A DNA stretch of 64,000 nt, taken from Acetivibrio saccincola (GTDB lineage Bacteria; Bacillota; Clostridia; Acetivibrionales; Acetivibrionaceae). The stretch spans positions 1,240,001 through 1,304,000 of the forward strand of contig NZ_CP025197.1 of assembly GCF_002844395.1 (NCBI RefSeq), in the 5' to 3' direction. How positions within the stretch are numbered: the first letter of the stretch is position 1; every line of letters begins with the position of its first letter. The notes beneath the pieces are model-generated. The model did not search any database. It was given only the letters and a program-made list of their open reading frames with translations, and was not told the DNA's origin. Shown in pieces: positions 17,450 through 26,562 of this stretch. The translations under genes were made by a program, and so were the position numbers.

Positions 17450-20400
17450 GTGAAAGATAAAAATATATTTAGCAGGCAGCCTAGATTTTTGCCGGAAATG
17501 CCTTCGGGAGAAGTAGAAATACCAAATCCGCCAAGTGCATATGAAAAACCGGAGATATCCTGGTTTATGTTGCTGCTGCCTCCTTTTGTGATGCTTGTTA
17601 TAACCGTTTTGCTGGCGCTGACAGTCCGGTCTGTTTTTATGCTGATATCCATTGCTACAACATTTATGACGCTTATTGGCTCTGTTACGGGAGCTGTTTC
17701 TCAAATAAGAAAATTTAAAAAAAAGAAGCAAGAAAGAGAGAAAAAGTACCTTCAATTTATTAAAGATACACGCAGTCATCTTTCAATAATGAAGGAGCAG
17801 CAAATAAAGGCAATGAATGAAATGAATCCGGATCCTGCAGAGTGCATAAAGCGGATAGATCAGATTGATAAAAGGCTTTGGGAAAGAACCCCTTCATTTA
17901 AGGATTTTCTTTCTATAAGATTAGGACTTGGAAGTGTTCCTTTGGAAGTTAAAATTAAATATACCAGGCAGGCAATTATTATGGAAAGTGATCCTCTTTT
18001 TAACGAACCCCAGAGATTGGCACTTGAATTTGAAAAAATACGGGATGTTCCTGTTGCGGTAAATCTTATGCAAACAGAGATATGCGGGATTGCAGGTGAA
18101 GAGGATAAAATAGCACAACTATTACAGCTTTTAGCTCTTCAAATAATCACTCATCATGGTTATGATGATGTAAGAATTGTTATTCTTGCAAAAGAAGAGG
18201 GACTTGATAAATGGAATTTTTTAAAATACATTCCGCATATATGGAATGATAATTTTACTACAAGGTATCTCCTTTGTGGTAAAGCTATGGCTCATACTGT
18301 ACTTGGTGAGCTATATGATTTGTTTAAAGCAAGGGAAATTAATTCCAGGAGAATAAATGCCATTCCTCATTATGTGTTTATTGTGGAAGATAGTGAGCTT
18401 TTGGAAAATGAGCAAATAAGCAAGTATATATATGAGCCAAATGGAAAGTTTGGTATTTCTTCAGTTTTTACAGCCATGAACCAGGCTTATCTTCCTATGA
18501 ATTGTAAAACAGTTATAAATATAAGTGGTAAAAAAGGAGACATAGCCAACAGGGAAACAGGAGAAAAGAATTCATTTATCATGGATAGTTTGGACATCAA
18601 AAGTATGGAAAATGCAGTAATGAAGCTTGCACCTGTCAGGATAAAGAATTCAAGGGGCAACTTTGCCATTCCTTCATCCATAACTTTAATGGAAATGTTA
18701 AAATCTAAAACGGTAAATGAAATTGACATATTGTCCCGCTGGAATAATAATAAGACCTTTAAAGGTATGAGTGTTCCCATTGGTGTAAAAGCAGGAGGGG
18801 TCTTATTTAACCTGGATATGCATGAAACAGGACATGGACCTCATGGACTGGTTGCAGGGACAACAGGTTCCGGTAAAAGTGAATTGCTTCAAACTATAAT
18901 TATTTCCCTGGCTATAAATTACCATCCACGGGATTTAGTATTTGTCCTCATAGACTATAAAGGCGGCGGTATGGCTGATGTTTTTAAAGGCATGCCCCAT
19001 CTTGTGGGAACAATTACAAACTTGGGGGGAAATCAGACAACAAGGGCTTTGCTTTCTATAAAAAGTGAACTTTTAAGAAGGCAAAAAATATTTTCAGAAT
19101 ATGATGTAAACAATATCGACAAGTATCAGAAATTGTATTATAGCGGAAATAATAAAGAACATATGCCAGCAATACCACATCTTATTATGATAGCAGATGA
19201 GTTTGCCGAACTAAAGCAGGACCAGCCAGATTTTATGAAAGAACTGGTAAGTGCTACAAGGGTTGGAAGGAGCCTTGGTGTTCATCTTATTTTAGCAACC
19301 CAGAAGCCGGCTGGTGTAGTAGATGATCAGATATGGAGTAACTCTAAATTTAAAATTTGTCTCAAAGTACAAGATGAAGCAGACAGTAAGGATGTAATCA
19401 AAAGGCCTGATGCATCTATGATAAAAGAGCCGGGAAGAGCTTTTATACAAGTTGGAAATGACGAAATATTTGAGCTTTTCCAATCTGCCTATTCGGGTGC
19501 TGACTACGATCCGGAAGATGAAATGTTAAAAGATGAAAACAAGGCAAAGAGAATATACAGGGTATATTTAAACGGAAAGACAGAAAAAATATATCCTCTT
19601 GAAGAGGAAAAAATAGCAAAAAAAGAGTTGCCTTCCCAGCTTAAAGCTATGGTGGATTATATTATACATATAGCAGAGAGGGAAAAAATAGAGCCATTAA
19701 AGGGACCATGGCTGCCTCCGCTGTCTGATACAATATACTTAGACAGCTTATTACATAATAAACTTTCTAAGGATATAAATAAAAACAAAGGGATTTTAAG
19801 TGTTCCTGTGGGGATTTTAGATGACCCGAGGGGTCAAAGGCAGGAACCCTTGAATATAGATTTTGCATCAGAAGGAAACTTATTTGTATACGGCGCACCG
19901 GGAACCGGGAAAACAGTATTTTTAAAAACACTTTGTATGTCTATGGCATGCTTATATACGCCTGATGATGTAAATATATATATTATGGATTTTGGCGGCA
20001 GGACAATGAAATTATTTGAAAAATTGCCTCATGTGGGCGGAGTTATGACATTAGAAGAAGAGAAATTAATAAAACAGTTTATCAGGTTTTTGTTTAGAGT
20101 AATGGAAGAGAGAAAATTACAATTTGAAAAAGAATTCAGTGAGGGTTTTGCTGACTATAAGTCAAAAGGGGGCAAAATGCCGGGAATTGTAGTTATAATA
20201 GACAACTATTTTGCGCTGTCTGAAACATATGAGGATGTGGATGAACAAGTAATACTGCTAGCAAGGGAAGGGGCTAAATACGGTATATTTATCGTGGCTA
20301 CGGCAACAAATGCGTCTTTAGTAAGGTATAAACTATCTGTCAATTTTAAAATGGCTGTTTGCTTTCAATTGACTGAAAAAAGTGAGTATGATGCAATAGT

Positions 20401-21310
20401 GGGAAGGACGGAAGGATTAGAACCTTCAAAATTCCCAGGAAGAGGTTTGGTAAGAGCTAATCCCCCAATGGAATTCCAGGCATCTTTACCGGAGTTTAAG
20501 GATGAAAAAATAGAATCATTAATAAAAAGAATTAGTGAAAGTGAAACAATAAGGGCAGTACCTGTTCCTGTTATGCCTTCAATAATTAATCTTGAAGATA
20601 TTAATAAAGATACAGAAAAATTAGCCATAGGTCTTGGAGATGACGATTTGCAGCCTGTGTTTTTAGATATTTTAGCCACACCTGTAATTATGGTTGCAGG
20701 GGACATTATGTCGGGAAAAAGCACACTGTTGGTATCGTGGATAAAAATTATAAATGAAAAAATGGATAATGTTGAAATATATGCAATTGATTCTAGTGCG
20801 CTGGGCATATGTCAGATTATGGATATGGATAACGTTACAAATGTATCAGAAATAGAGGATATGAGCAGTTTCATTGAGGAAATTGAAGAAAAACTTGATG
20901 CAAGAAGAAATGAATTAATTGAGTGCAGAAAAAGCGGCGGAAACATAGAGAAAATAATGGAAAAATGGAGCCTTATTATTTTTGTAATAGACAGGTTAAG
21001 TGAGTTTACCAACGGGGATATGTATTCTTTAAAAGAGCTCATGGAAAGGATTGTAAAAAGGGACAGGGGTTTAAAAGTGACTGTAATTGCAGGGGATAAT
21101 ACCAGTGAGTTTGAATCTAACTGGGATGGTTTTGCTAAAGCAATAAGAGATGAGCAAACCGGGGTATTACTTGGAAGTTTGAAAGAGCAAAATCTTTTTG
21201 GAGTAAAAATCCCATATGGCGTACAGGAAAAGGAATTGGAAAAGGGAGATGGATACTTTATTGTAAAAAATAAATTTACAAGCCTAAGAGTAGGTATAGC
21301 GAAAGATTAA
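17450..21310 (+). CDS. essC: EssC/YukB-type FtsK/SpoIIIE coupling ATPase of type VII secretion
   Basis: 1286 residues from GTG 17450 (GAGGTGATA site). Two membrane helices lie near residues 35-85. Three tandem ATPase domains follow: D1 with GTTGSGKS (K476) and LIMIADEFAEL; D2 with GAPGTGKT (K821) and IVVIIDNYFAL; D3 with GDIMSGKS (K1090) and IIFVIDRLSEF. The family norm in Firmicutes is about 1480 residues with two N-terminal FHA domains; these are absent here. D1 contains the DYKGGGMADVF and LGVHLILATQKPAGVV segments typical of FtsK-like translocases. It should form the membrane hexamer that recruits WXG100 substrates at D3. Last gene of the operon, followed by a strong terminator. Confidence 0.93.
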   Translation: MKDKNIFSRQPRFLPEMPSGEVEIPNPPSAYEKPEISWFMLLLPPFVMLVITVLLALTVRSVFMLISIATTFMTLIGSVTGAVSQIRKFKKKKQEREKKYLQFIKDTRSHLSIMKEQQIKAMNEMNPDPAECIKRIDQIDKRLWERTPSFKDFLSIRLGLGSVPLEVKIKYTRQAIIMESDPLFNEPQRLALEFEKIRDVPVAVNLMQTEICGIAGEEDKIAQLLQLLALQIITHHGYDDVRIVILAKEEGLDKWNFLKYIPHIWNDNFTTRYLLCGKAMAHTVLGELYDLFKAREINSRRINAIPHYVFIVEDSELLENEQISKYIYEPNGKFGISSVFTAMNQAYLPMNCKTVINISGKKGDIANRETGEKNSFIMDSLDIKSMENAVMKLAPVRIKNSRGNFAIPSSITLMEMLKSKTVNEIDILSRWNNNKTFKGMSVPIGVKAGGVLFNLDMHETGHGPHGLVAGTTGSGKSELLQTIIISLAINYHPRDLVFVLIDYKGGGMADVFKGMPHLVGTITNLGGNQTTRALLSIKSELLRRQKIFSEYDVNNIDKYQKLYYSGNNKEHMPAIPHLIMIADEFAELKQDQPDFMKELVSATRVGRSLGVHLILATQKPAGVVDDQIWSNSKFKICLKVQDEADSKDVIKRPDASMIKEPGRAFIQVGNDEIFELFQSAYSGADYDPEDEMLKDENKAKRIYRVYLNGKTEKIYPLEEEKIAKKELPSQLKAMVDYIIHIAEREKIEPLKGPWLPPLSDTIYLDSLLHNKLSKDINKNKGILSVPVGILDDPRGQRQEPLNIDFASEGNLFVYGAPGTGKTVFLKTLCMSMACLYTPDDVNIYIMDFGGRTMKLFEKLPHVGGVMTLEEEKLIKQFIRFLFRVMEERKLQFEKEFSEGFADYKSKGGKMPGIVVIIDNYFALSETYEDVDEQVILLAREGAKYGIFIVATATNASLVRYKLSVNFKMAVCFQLTEKSEYDAIVGRTEGLEPSKFPGRGLVRANPPMEFQASLPEFKDEKIESLIKRISESETIRAVPVPVMPSIINLEDINKDTEKLAIGLGDDDLQPVFLDILATPVIMVAGDIMSGKSTLLVSWIKIINEKMDNVEIYAIDSSALGICQIMDMDNVTNVSEIEDMSSFIEEIEEKLDARRNELIECRKSGGNIEKIMEKWSLIIFVIDRLSEFTNGDMYSLKELMERIVKRDRGLKVTVIAGDNTSEFESNWDGFAKAIRDEQTGVLLGSLKEQNLFGVKIPYGVQEKELEKGDGYFIVKNKFTSLRVGIAKD

Positions 21311-21317
21311 ATTATGT

Positions 21318-21365
21318 AAAAACATGACTTTAGTCATGGTTAAAAGTGACTAAAGTCATGTTTTT
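21318..21365 (+). terminator. Perfect 19-bp stem terminator after essC
   Basis: AAAAACATGACTTTAGTCA (21318-21336) pairs perfectly with TGACTAAAGTCATGTTTTT (21347-21365) around a 10-base loop. The stem itself contains GTGACTAAAGTCATG, the same box found in the promoters. A decayed copy lies at 54560-54608 in front of the second WXG100 gene. Confidence 0.9.
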
Positions 21366-21384
21366 TAAATAAAACAGCGGCTAA

Positions 21385-21441
21385 GGTCACGAAAAAAAGT
21401 GACTAATGGTACTTACAATCAAACATTTTAGTTGCTATAAT
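21385..21441 (+). promoter_or_regulatory. First WXG100 promoter with inverted GGTCAC/GTGACT boxes
   Basis: GGTCAC (21385-21390) and GTGACT (21399-21404) face each other across 8 bases. TATAAT is at 21436-21441, 31 bp after GTGACT. The -35 region is poor. The leader to the WXG100 ATG is about 100 nt. The arrangement is repeated before the copy at 55014. Confidence 0.65.
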
Positions 21442-21547
21442 TAGTTTGCAATAAAAAATATTTATTTACAAAAGACTGTAAATATTGGTTGGTAACTGAA
21501 GTTACTTAATTAAAACAAACATTAATTATGTAAAGGAGGTGAAATAT

Positions 21548-21838
21548 ATGGCAAGGTTGAGTTTTAGTCCTGAACAAGCGAGAGGCGTGGCAAGATCAAT
21601 AAAAAACAAAGGAGATGCAGCAAAAGATATTATCAATCAGCTTGACAGGGAAATTAAATCAGTTGAAGGCTGGTGGGAAGGTGAATCTGCAAGAGCTTTT
21701 GTAGATGAGTTTAACAGCTTGAAGCCAAGTCTTGATAAGCTAGTGGAGTGTGTACATAACATTAGCATGCAGTTAGATAAAATTGCAGAAATTAAAGAGC
21801 AGAGTGAGCGTGACATAGCTTCACAGCTTAGGAAGTAA
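21548..21838 (+). CDS. WXG100 protein (EsxA-like type VII substrate)
   Basis: 96 residues from ATG 21548, with AAAGGAGGTG 7 bases upstream; an in-frame GTG at 21539 overlaps that site. Two helices flank the WxG turn in SVEGWWEGESARAFVDEF, followed by LVECVHNISMQLDKIAEI. This is the classic hairpin that dimerises and is exported by EssC. No clear YxxxD/E tail is seen (ends ERDIASQLRK). It is transcribed separately from the machine, allowing high expression. It is nearly identical to the copy at 55014. Confidence 0.9.
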   Translation: MARLSFSPEQARGVARSIKNKGDAAKDIINQLDREIKSVEGWWEGESARAFVDEFNSLKPSLDKLVECVHNISMQLDKIAEIKEQSERDIASQLRK

Positions 21839-21848
21839 TAATTTTAGT

Positions 21849-21894
21849 TTTGTGCCCTGCTACAAAAGTTATATCGAAGTATGCAGGGCACAAA
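21849..21894 (+). terminator. Hairpin after the first WXG100 gene
   Basis: TTTGTGCCCTGC (21849-21860) pairs with GCAGGGCACAAA (21883-21894). It is followed by TTAAAAAAC, not by a clean T run, so it may act as a 3'-end stabiliser or a weak terminator. The equivalent hairpin at 55320-55362 has decayed. Confidence 0.6.
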
Positions 21895-21914
21895 TTAAAA
21901 AACACCTTTATTCT

Positions 21915-21965
21915 CCTGTTAAACTATGTATTCTTAGTTTCTAGTAGAATATATAGTTTAGCAGG
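21915..21965 (+). promoter_or_regulatory. Conserved leader hairpin before the second WXG gene
   Basis: CCTGTTAAACTAT (21915-21927) pairs with ATAGTTTAGCAGG (21953-21965), with an inner TATTCT/AGAATA stem. The same hairpin is retained at 55444-55495 although the sequence around it has diverged. A role in RNA processing or attenuation between the two WXG genes is inferred. Confidence 0.5.
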
Positions 21966-21996
21966 ACAACTTAATTTATAATGGAGGATTTAATTT

Positions 21997-22128
21997 ATGA
22001 GTACACAAGTAGCTGTACAAAATACCATAAGAAGAGTTAATGATATAGAAAATGACTTAAAGAAAAGGCAAGATGTATTAAGAAGAGAGATTGAAGAAAG
22101 TAAGACTTGGTGGGAAGGGGAGGTGTAA
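21997..22128 (+). pseudogene. Second WXG-type protein, cut after the WxG turn
   Basis: Starts at ATG 21997 behind GGAGGA and encodes 43 residues ending TWWEGEV. It matches the first 42 residues of the 106-residue gene at 55537 (MSTQNAVQSTIRRVNE...TWWKGEAV). It stops exactly where TTTTCAAATTA-type repeats begin, so transposon insertion removed the second helix. Confidence 0.85.
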
Positions 22129-22240
22129 ATTTTCAAATTAAATTAGATAATATTTTCAAATTATTTTAGGTCAATTTTACCACAAATTAGTGAATATTTT
22201 CAAATTAAAATAGGAACGCGATAATCAAATTTTCAAATGC
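22126..22240. repeat. Transposon end with repeated TTTTCAAATTA motifs
   Basis: TTTTCAAATTA occurs at 22130, 22153 and 22197, and TTTTCAAATG at 22230; a CTTTCAAATTT variant is near 22298. Repeated short sites just inside an element starting TGTAAATTTTC resemble the multiple transposase-binding sites of Tn7/Tn552/Mu-type elements. From 22241 to 22454 no gene was seen. Confidence 0.55.
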
Positions 22241-22454
22241 CAGTAGGATTCAAAATAAAATTTGGAAAAATAAGTATTGCATAACACTTTCAAATTTGTA
22301 TAATAAAAATGAGCAGATTAACTGCTCTTAAAATTTTAATCAAAATATTGATAATAGAAAACTTTTAAGTATAAATTCAATAAGTTTACAACATTTATTA
22401 CTTAAACGGTTTATAACCGTTGTACTAAGGCTGCCGGTTAAAGATAAAAGTATT

Positions 22455-23255
22455 TTAGATATCAAAGTCTTTTTGTCCTTGGTATACGATTTCTTCATCT
22501 ACATGCTTTTGCTTTATTGAACAAGCATACATAAGGCTTGAGGTTGCAAGACTGTTAACAAGGCGGGGTACGCCTTTTGATGCAGAATAAATAGCTTCAA
22601 TTGCAGCCTGGGTAAATATATTTTCATGTAAACCGGCAGACTTTAGCCTTGTAAAAATATAGTCTGAAAGTTCCTCAGGCTTTAACCCCTGCATTACGTA
22701 TTTTACGGCTATACGCTGCTTTAAAGGTGCATTTACCGCTAACTGTAATTTGTTCCTGATTTGCGATTGCCCCGACAATATTAATATAAAAGGATTTTCA
22801 GAGTCCATTTTAAAGTTAAATAAAAGCCTTAATTCTTCAAGTATGCTGTTTGACAGCATCTGTACCTCGTCAAGGATAATAACCGGAGTAATTTTTTGAT
22901 TATAGTACAAAGACATTATTGCTTGTTGTATCTGATGAAACATTGTAACCTTCTTATGTGAAGGCACTTCTCCTAAAGATATTAAAAGACCCCGGTAAAA
23001 ATCCATAACGGTAACTGTTGAGAGAGAAAAATAGCAGGGTTTGTAAAGTCCCGGATTTAACCCGGCTGAAAATTTTCTTAAGGCGGTGGATTTTCCCATT
23101 CCCGGTTCACCGACTAAAAGAAACATTCCCCGGATGTTTTGAATATATTTAAATCTTGAATTTAATTCCTTAATATCTTCACTTTCATAAACATCAGAAA
23201 TATCAATTTCTTTTCCAAAAGGATTGTATTTTAGTCCAAAAAACTGTCTGAACAT
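22455..23255 (-). CDS. ExeA/TniB-like AAA ATPase of a transposon
   Basis: 266 residues: MFRQFFGLKYNPFGKEI start, Walker A GEPGMGKST, Walker B VIILDEVQML, and a C-terminal RLVNSLATSSLM segment. This is the ExeA/TnsC-like ATPase that accompanies DDE transposases in a group of Firmicutes transposons and helps in target selection. The reading frame is complete, but its partner transposase is broken, so the element is probably immobile. Confidence 0.8.
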   Translation of the reverse strand: MFRQFFGLKYNPFGKEIDISDVYESEDIKELNSRFKYIQNIRGMFLLVGEPGMGKSTALRKFSAGLNPGLYKPCYFSLSTVTVMDFYRGLLISLGEVPSHKKVTMFHQIQQAIMSLYYNQKITPVIILDEVQMLSNSILEELRLLFNFKMDSENPFILILSGQSQIRNKLQLAVNAPLKQRIAVKYVMQGLKPEELSDYIFTRLKSAGLHENIFTQAAIEAIYSASKGVPRLVNSLATSSLMYACSIKQKHVDEEIVYQGQKDFDI

Positions 23256-23257
23256 AA

Positions 23258-24315
23258 TTATTTCTCTCCTTCCATAATTGTTTTAAATGAAATTGTTTGT
23301 TTTGATTTAGGCATGTCAGCATGTGTTACAGATACTTCGTTATTTTGTAAATCCACTATTAACTCAGAATTTTTAGGTCTGCCCCTTCGTTTCATATGGG
23401 CATTGTCATGAAAATTAACCTGCAAGGCTTCACCGATTTTCTTGCCTTCATAGTATATGAATACCGGCTCTTCTAAACTCTTAATTTTATTCATATTAAG
23501 TTGGGATAAAAATCTTTTTCTAACTGTTAAAAAGAACCTTTCTATTTTTCCCCGGCTATGTGCAACAAAGGGTTTCGAATGTATAAGAGCGCATCCTACG
23601 TCCGCGCACATAAATTCAAACTGCTGTGAACGGTAAATCTTCCCATTGTCCGTATAGAGCAGGGAAGGTATGCCTCTTCCTGTATGTAAGGTCCATACAT
23701 TAAATCCCCATACCACAACTCATTTATATATTGATGTGCAAATCTTTTAATTTCTTTTTTCTCTTCAGTTTCATAAATGCTTTCATGATTTGAAAATTTT
23801 AAAAACCTGTATAGTGTGGTAAGTGATATTTGCCCTTCTTTTAATATGCCTTTTTTTATTAGTTTATCATAGATGATTGTAGTAGGCGCTTTAGGATATT
23901 TTCTTTTCGTCTCAAGGATTTTTTCAGCAAGTTCTGTATCTATTTTTCTACAATTACCCCTGTCTTTCCGGTATCCGGGTTTTAATGCATCCAATCCTCC
24001 ACGCATGTAATCACAGTACCAGGACTCTATTGTTTTAGGTGAATATTTTCTTATGCCATAGTGTGGCATTTCTACGGGTTTTGATGAAATTTGAGCATAA
24101 TAGTCCTTACGATTATTCACTTGTCCATTTAGGATCGGACTTATCAGTGAAAATCTTTTTAACGCAATGGCATTTCTTACCTCTTCACTTAACATATTCC
24201 TGACCTCCTGTTGCATTTTTAGGAAGCCATGACCGGTCAGGCTGTTCTTTACCACGGATGTTACCATAGTTATTTGCTCAAGTAAAGGAAAATATGGTGT
24301 TGCGGTTGATTTCAT
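23258..24315 (-). pseudogene. DDE (rve-type) transposase with internal deletions
   Basis: Two overlapping frames. The first (24315-23596) encodes the DNA-binding part and NELWYGDLMYGPY; the second (23716-23258) resumes with RGIPSLLYTDNGKIYR, SRGKIERFF and a C-terminal part with HMKRRGRPK. Sequence expected between DLMYGP and RGIPSLL, and between KSLEE and the C-terminal domain, is missing. The frame changes at about 23700. The product cannot be a full transposase. Confidence 0.75.
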
Positions 24316-24364
24316 TAAAAATTTTTCATAAGACGCTTTTTAAAATCCTATTTTAATGTTATAA

Positions 24365-24781
24365 TCATGCTGCAAGAAATGTTTTAGCGGTAGCTTGATA
24401 GTATTTTTGAGAGAATAGTTGAATGTTGGGGAATTCTCTTACTACTATTGCTAAAACGTTTCTTGCTTTTTCTGTGTTTCCAAGAGTTTCATCCGGTAAT
24501 TTCACTTTGTGTATTATTTGTCTTAATCCATTTTGTATTGTATTGAGATTTTTAATGAATTTTTTTCTGTAATAGTATAGAATTTGCCTTGAAAACTGTA
24601 CGTTGTTTTTTAGATTTAGTCGGTTTATAACTGAATTAATACTACCTTTACGATAAAATAAATTATATATGTATTCAAAAATATGATTTATTGCATTAAT
24701 AAATCCGGGTAAACAAAAGTTAGGAATATATGATATGGTGCATCCACATAGAGGACATATATAGCGAGTGAAAATATTTTT
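24365..24781 (-). pseudogene. N-terminally truncated accessory gene of the same transposon
   Basis: Reading to the TGA at 24365-24367, the frame encodes TRYICPLCGCTISYIPNFC followed by a basic helical region (RQILYYYRKKFIKNLN) and ends TAKTFLAA. A zinc-knuckle start of this kind is found in the small ORF that precedes the DDE/ExeA pair in related elements (DUF6431-like, from memory). It lacks a start codon and abuts another element at about 24785. Confidence 0.5.
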
Positions 24782-24788
24782 TCAAATT

Positions 24789-24871
24789 GCGGTAGGGTTA
24801 AAAATTTTTTTCACCTATTTTAATGTGATAAAATAAGGGTAGATTTACCTAAATTAAAATGAAAATCTACA
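24789..24871. repeat. About 83-bp direct repeat, first copy (IS end)
   Basis: Begins GCGGTAGGGTTAAAAATT, continues CACCTATTTTAATGTGATAA and ends AAAATGAAAATCTACA. A close copy lies at 25497-25578. The TACA end and its position next to an IS3-type gene tail suggest the terminal region of IS3/IS150-like elements. Confidence 0.6.
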
Positions 24872-24875
24872 CTCA

Positions 24876-25055
24876 ACCTTGAAGAAGGACGTGATATATG
24901 GAATCCGCTTCAAGACAAAAAAAGAGACTAGGAAGGTGATAATTAACTATATAGAAGGTTTTTATAACTCAAGGCGTTTGCATTCATCACTTGGATATAA
25001 ATTGCCAAGAGAATATATAAACGACTACTATAAGAATGAGAAAAAAGTGGCCTAG
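24876..25055 (+). pseudogene. 3' fragment of an IS3/IS150-family transposase (OrfB)
   Basis: In frame from 24876: TLKKDVIYGIRFKTKKE, VIINYIEGFYNSRRLHSSLG, YKLPREYINDYYKNEKKVA, stop at 25053. FYNSRRLHSSLGY is the well known C-terminal signature containing the region of the catalytic glutamate downstream. The first roughly 220 residues are missing. Confidence 0.8.
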
Positions 25056-25446
25056 TACCGATACCGCAGGAGTGGCGGAGCTTCCCTTTACAATAAGAGG
25101 GACCCGTATGATATCCTATTAAAAGGCGGCAGCCACCTGTTCCCAGAGGCCTACTACATATAATGTGGCTCCGCTCTGGCTGCTTTAATCATATAGGAGA
25201 TGCTTGTTGTCAAGGGCACTCCGAAAACAAGCAATTGGTCTAACGAAAGACAGAGAAATTTTGAGAGCGAGGCAGTAAACTAACGTAATTGTATGTCCAG
25301 TTTAATCAGGACAGACCAAAGAAAGAGTTATATGGTATAATAGACAATAAGTTAGAGGAATTATAAAAGAAAATAATTAGCTCAACATGATGTAAAACAC
25401 TTTCGTTACTAAGAGACCGTTATTTGAAATAGCTGCACAAATGAAA
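25056..25446. other. Non-coding mobile-element debris
   Basis: No gene seen. A potential hairpin joins GGCAGCCA (near 25126) with TGGCTGC (near 25176). The segment GTGGCTCCGCTCTGGCTGC and a GTCCAGTTTAATCAGGACA repeat suggest structured RNA or element ends, not identified. Confidence 0.3.
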
Positions 25447-25490
25447 AATGGGATGTCATCTACTTTTTCTTTTTCCTACAATAAAATGAC
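25447..25490. mobile_element. Remnant end of an ISLre2-like element
   Basis: GGGATGTCATCTACTTTTT followed by CCTACAATAAAATGACGCTA mirrors the order and spacing of GGATGTCATCTTC and CCTACAATAACTTTACGCT at 1028-1095. No transposase accompanies it. Confidence 0.45.
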
Positions 25491-25496
25491 GCTATC

Positions 25497-25578
25497 GCGG
25501 TAGGGTTAAGAATTTTTTTCACCTATTTTAATGTGATAAAATAAGGGTAGTTTACCAAATTTAAAATGAAAATCTACA
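25497..25578. repeat. About 83-bp direct repeat, second copy (IS end)
   Basis: Close copy of 24789-24871, beginning GCGGTAGGGTTAAGAATT and ending AAAATGAAAATCTACA. Its end touches the remnant of the lipase-like gene, so it marks the right border of the deletion scar. Confidence 0.6.
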
Positions 25579-25583
25579 GTAGC

Positions 25584-25607
25584 AGGGAAGCAAATAGTTT
25601 TGCTTGA
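25584..25607 (+). pseudogene. Last seven codons of a lost lipase-like gene
   Basis: Reads REANSFA then TGA, the exact C-terminus of the lipase-like genes ending at 50841 and 63444. The following non-coding 80 bp, up to the next ATG, also match those loci almost base for base. The body of the gene is gone. Confidence 0.85.
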
Positions 25608-25687
25608 TTATAAAAATAAAGTTAAAATAAAATTTTGTAGATATATATTATATATCATGTAAAAAATGAAAAATGGGAGGAAATAAA

Positions 25688-26506
25688 ATGAAAAAAATAG
25701 TTTTATTTATTACAGTATCAGTTATTATGTTAATGGCTTTTACAACAACATCCTTTGCTCAATTGCCTCTTCGTGTGGTGGTAAACGGCAATAGGGTGAA
25801 TTTCCCGGATGCAGAGCCGTTTATAGACGACAACGGCAGGACACAGGTACCGGTGAGGTTTGTAAGTGAAGCATTAGGGGCAGAAGTAGGCTGGGAAGGA
25901 AGCACAAAGACGGTTACAATATCCCAGGGAGATAAAGAAATAAAGATAGTAATCGGAAAAAAGGACTATACAATAAACGGTGAAAAGAATCTGATGGATA
26001 CAGAAGCGTTGTTAAAAGAAGACAGGACCTTTGTACCTGTAAGGTTTGTAAGTGAGGGGTTAGGTGCAAGGGTGGATTGGGACCCGGCTGTACGGACGGT
26101 TTATATTGATACAAGAGAAAAAGGCGACTCTAAGGATGACACCCCAAAGGATGGTAGTATTATAGAAGTAGACGGATACTTAGTGCCAAATGATACAAAT
26201 ATAATAATTGCAAAGGAACATGGAAGTAGAGTTGTGGAAACAAGTATAGCTATAAATTTTATGAGACCAAATTTTGAAAAACAAATTGAAGACTTAACAT
26301 TTGCATTAAAAAATAAGTTTGGCGAAGATATAGCAAATGAAGTGAGAAAACATGTTGAACAAAAGAAAAGCAGATGGCATTATTTACCTGAAAAATACAT
26401 ATATGTAGAGAAAACTAATCAATATCTTTGGTTAAGAAAATCAGTAGGAGAGGACATAACAATAGATGTTTTACTTCCAGGATATGTACCTAATACGGGT
26501 CAGTAA
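25688..26506 (+). CDS. A1: secreted stalk-domain protein, slightly truncated
   Basis: 272 residues from ATG 25688 (GGAGG site). Signal peptide residues 1-24 (ends TTSFA), then two copper-amine-oxidase N-terminal-like repeats (about 28-142), each containing VPVRFVSE.LGA.V.W. A linker (EKGDSKDDTPKDGS) leads to a C-terminal domain from about 155 (GYLVPNDTNII...). The domain name is historical; no copper oxidase activity is implied, and such repeats are commonly wall-facing. A one-base insertion (CAGTAATGATG instead of CAGTATGATG) removes the usual YDDVVVEWEN tail. Its C-terminal domain is closest to that of A9 (RWHYLPEKYIYVEKTNQY). Confidence 0.8.
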   Translation: MKKIVLFITVSVIMLMAFTTTSFAQLPLRVVVNGNRVNFPDAEPFIDDNGRTQVPVRFVSEALGAEVGWEGSTKTVTISQGDKEIKIVIGKKDYTINGEKNLMDTEALLKEDRTFVPVRFVSEGLGARVDWDPAVRTVYIDTREKGDSKDDTPKDGSIIEVDGYLVPNDTNIIIAKEHGSRVVETSIAINFMRPNFEKQIEDLTFALKNKFGEDIANEVRKHVEQKKSRWHYLPEKYIYVEKTNQYLWLRKSVGEDITIDVLLPGYVPNTGQ

Positions 26507-26562
26507 TGATGATGTTGTAATAGAGTGGGAAAATTGATAGTACAGAACGGCGGGTGGAAAAG

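Noticed and set aside
22130-22310. CRISPR array
   Set aside because: Short TTTTCAAATTA repeats are irregularly spaced, with no spacers of equal length and no cas genes; they fit transposon end sites.
25914-26114. Minus-strand open frames inside every A gene (about 66-92 residues)
   Set aside because: They recur in every A copy only because the plus-strand gene is repeated; no ribosome sites, low-complexity translation.
25688-26506. Copper amine oxidase enzyme
   Set aside because: Only the N-terminal-like stalk repeats are present; no catalytic domain or copper ligands.
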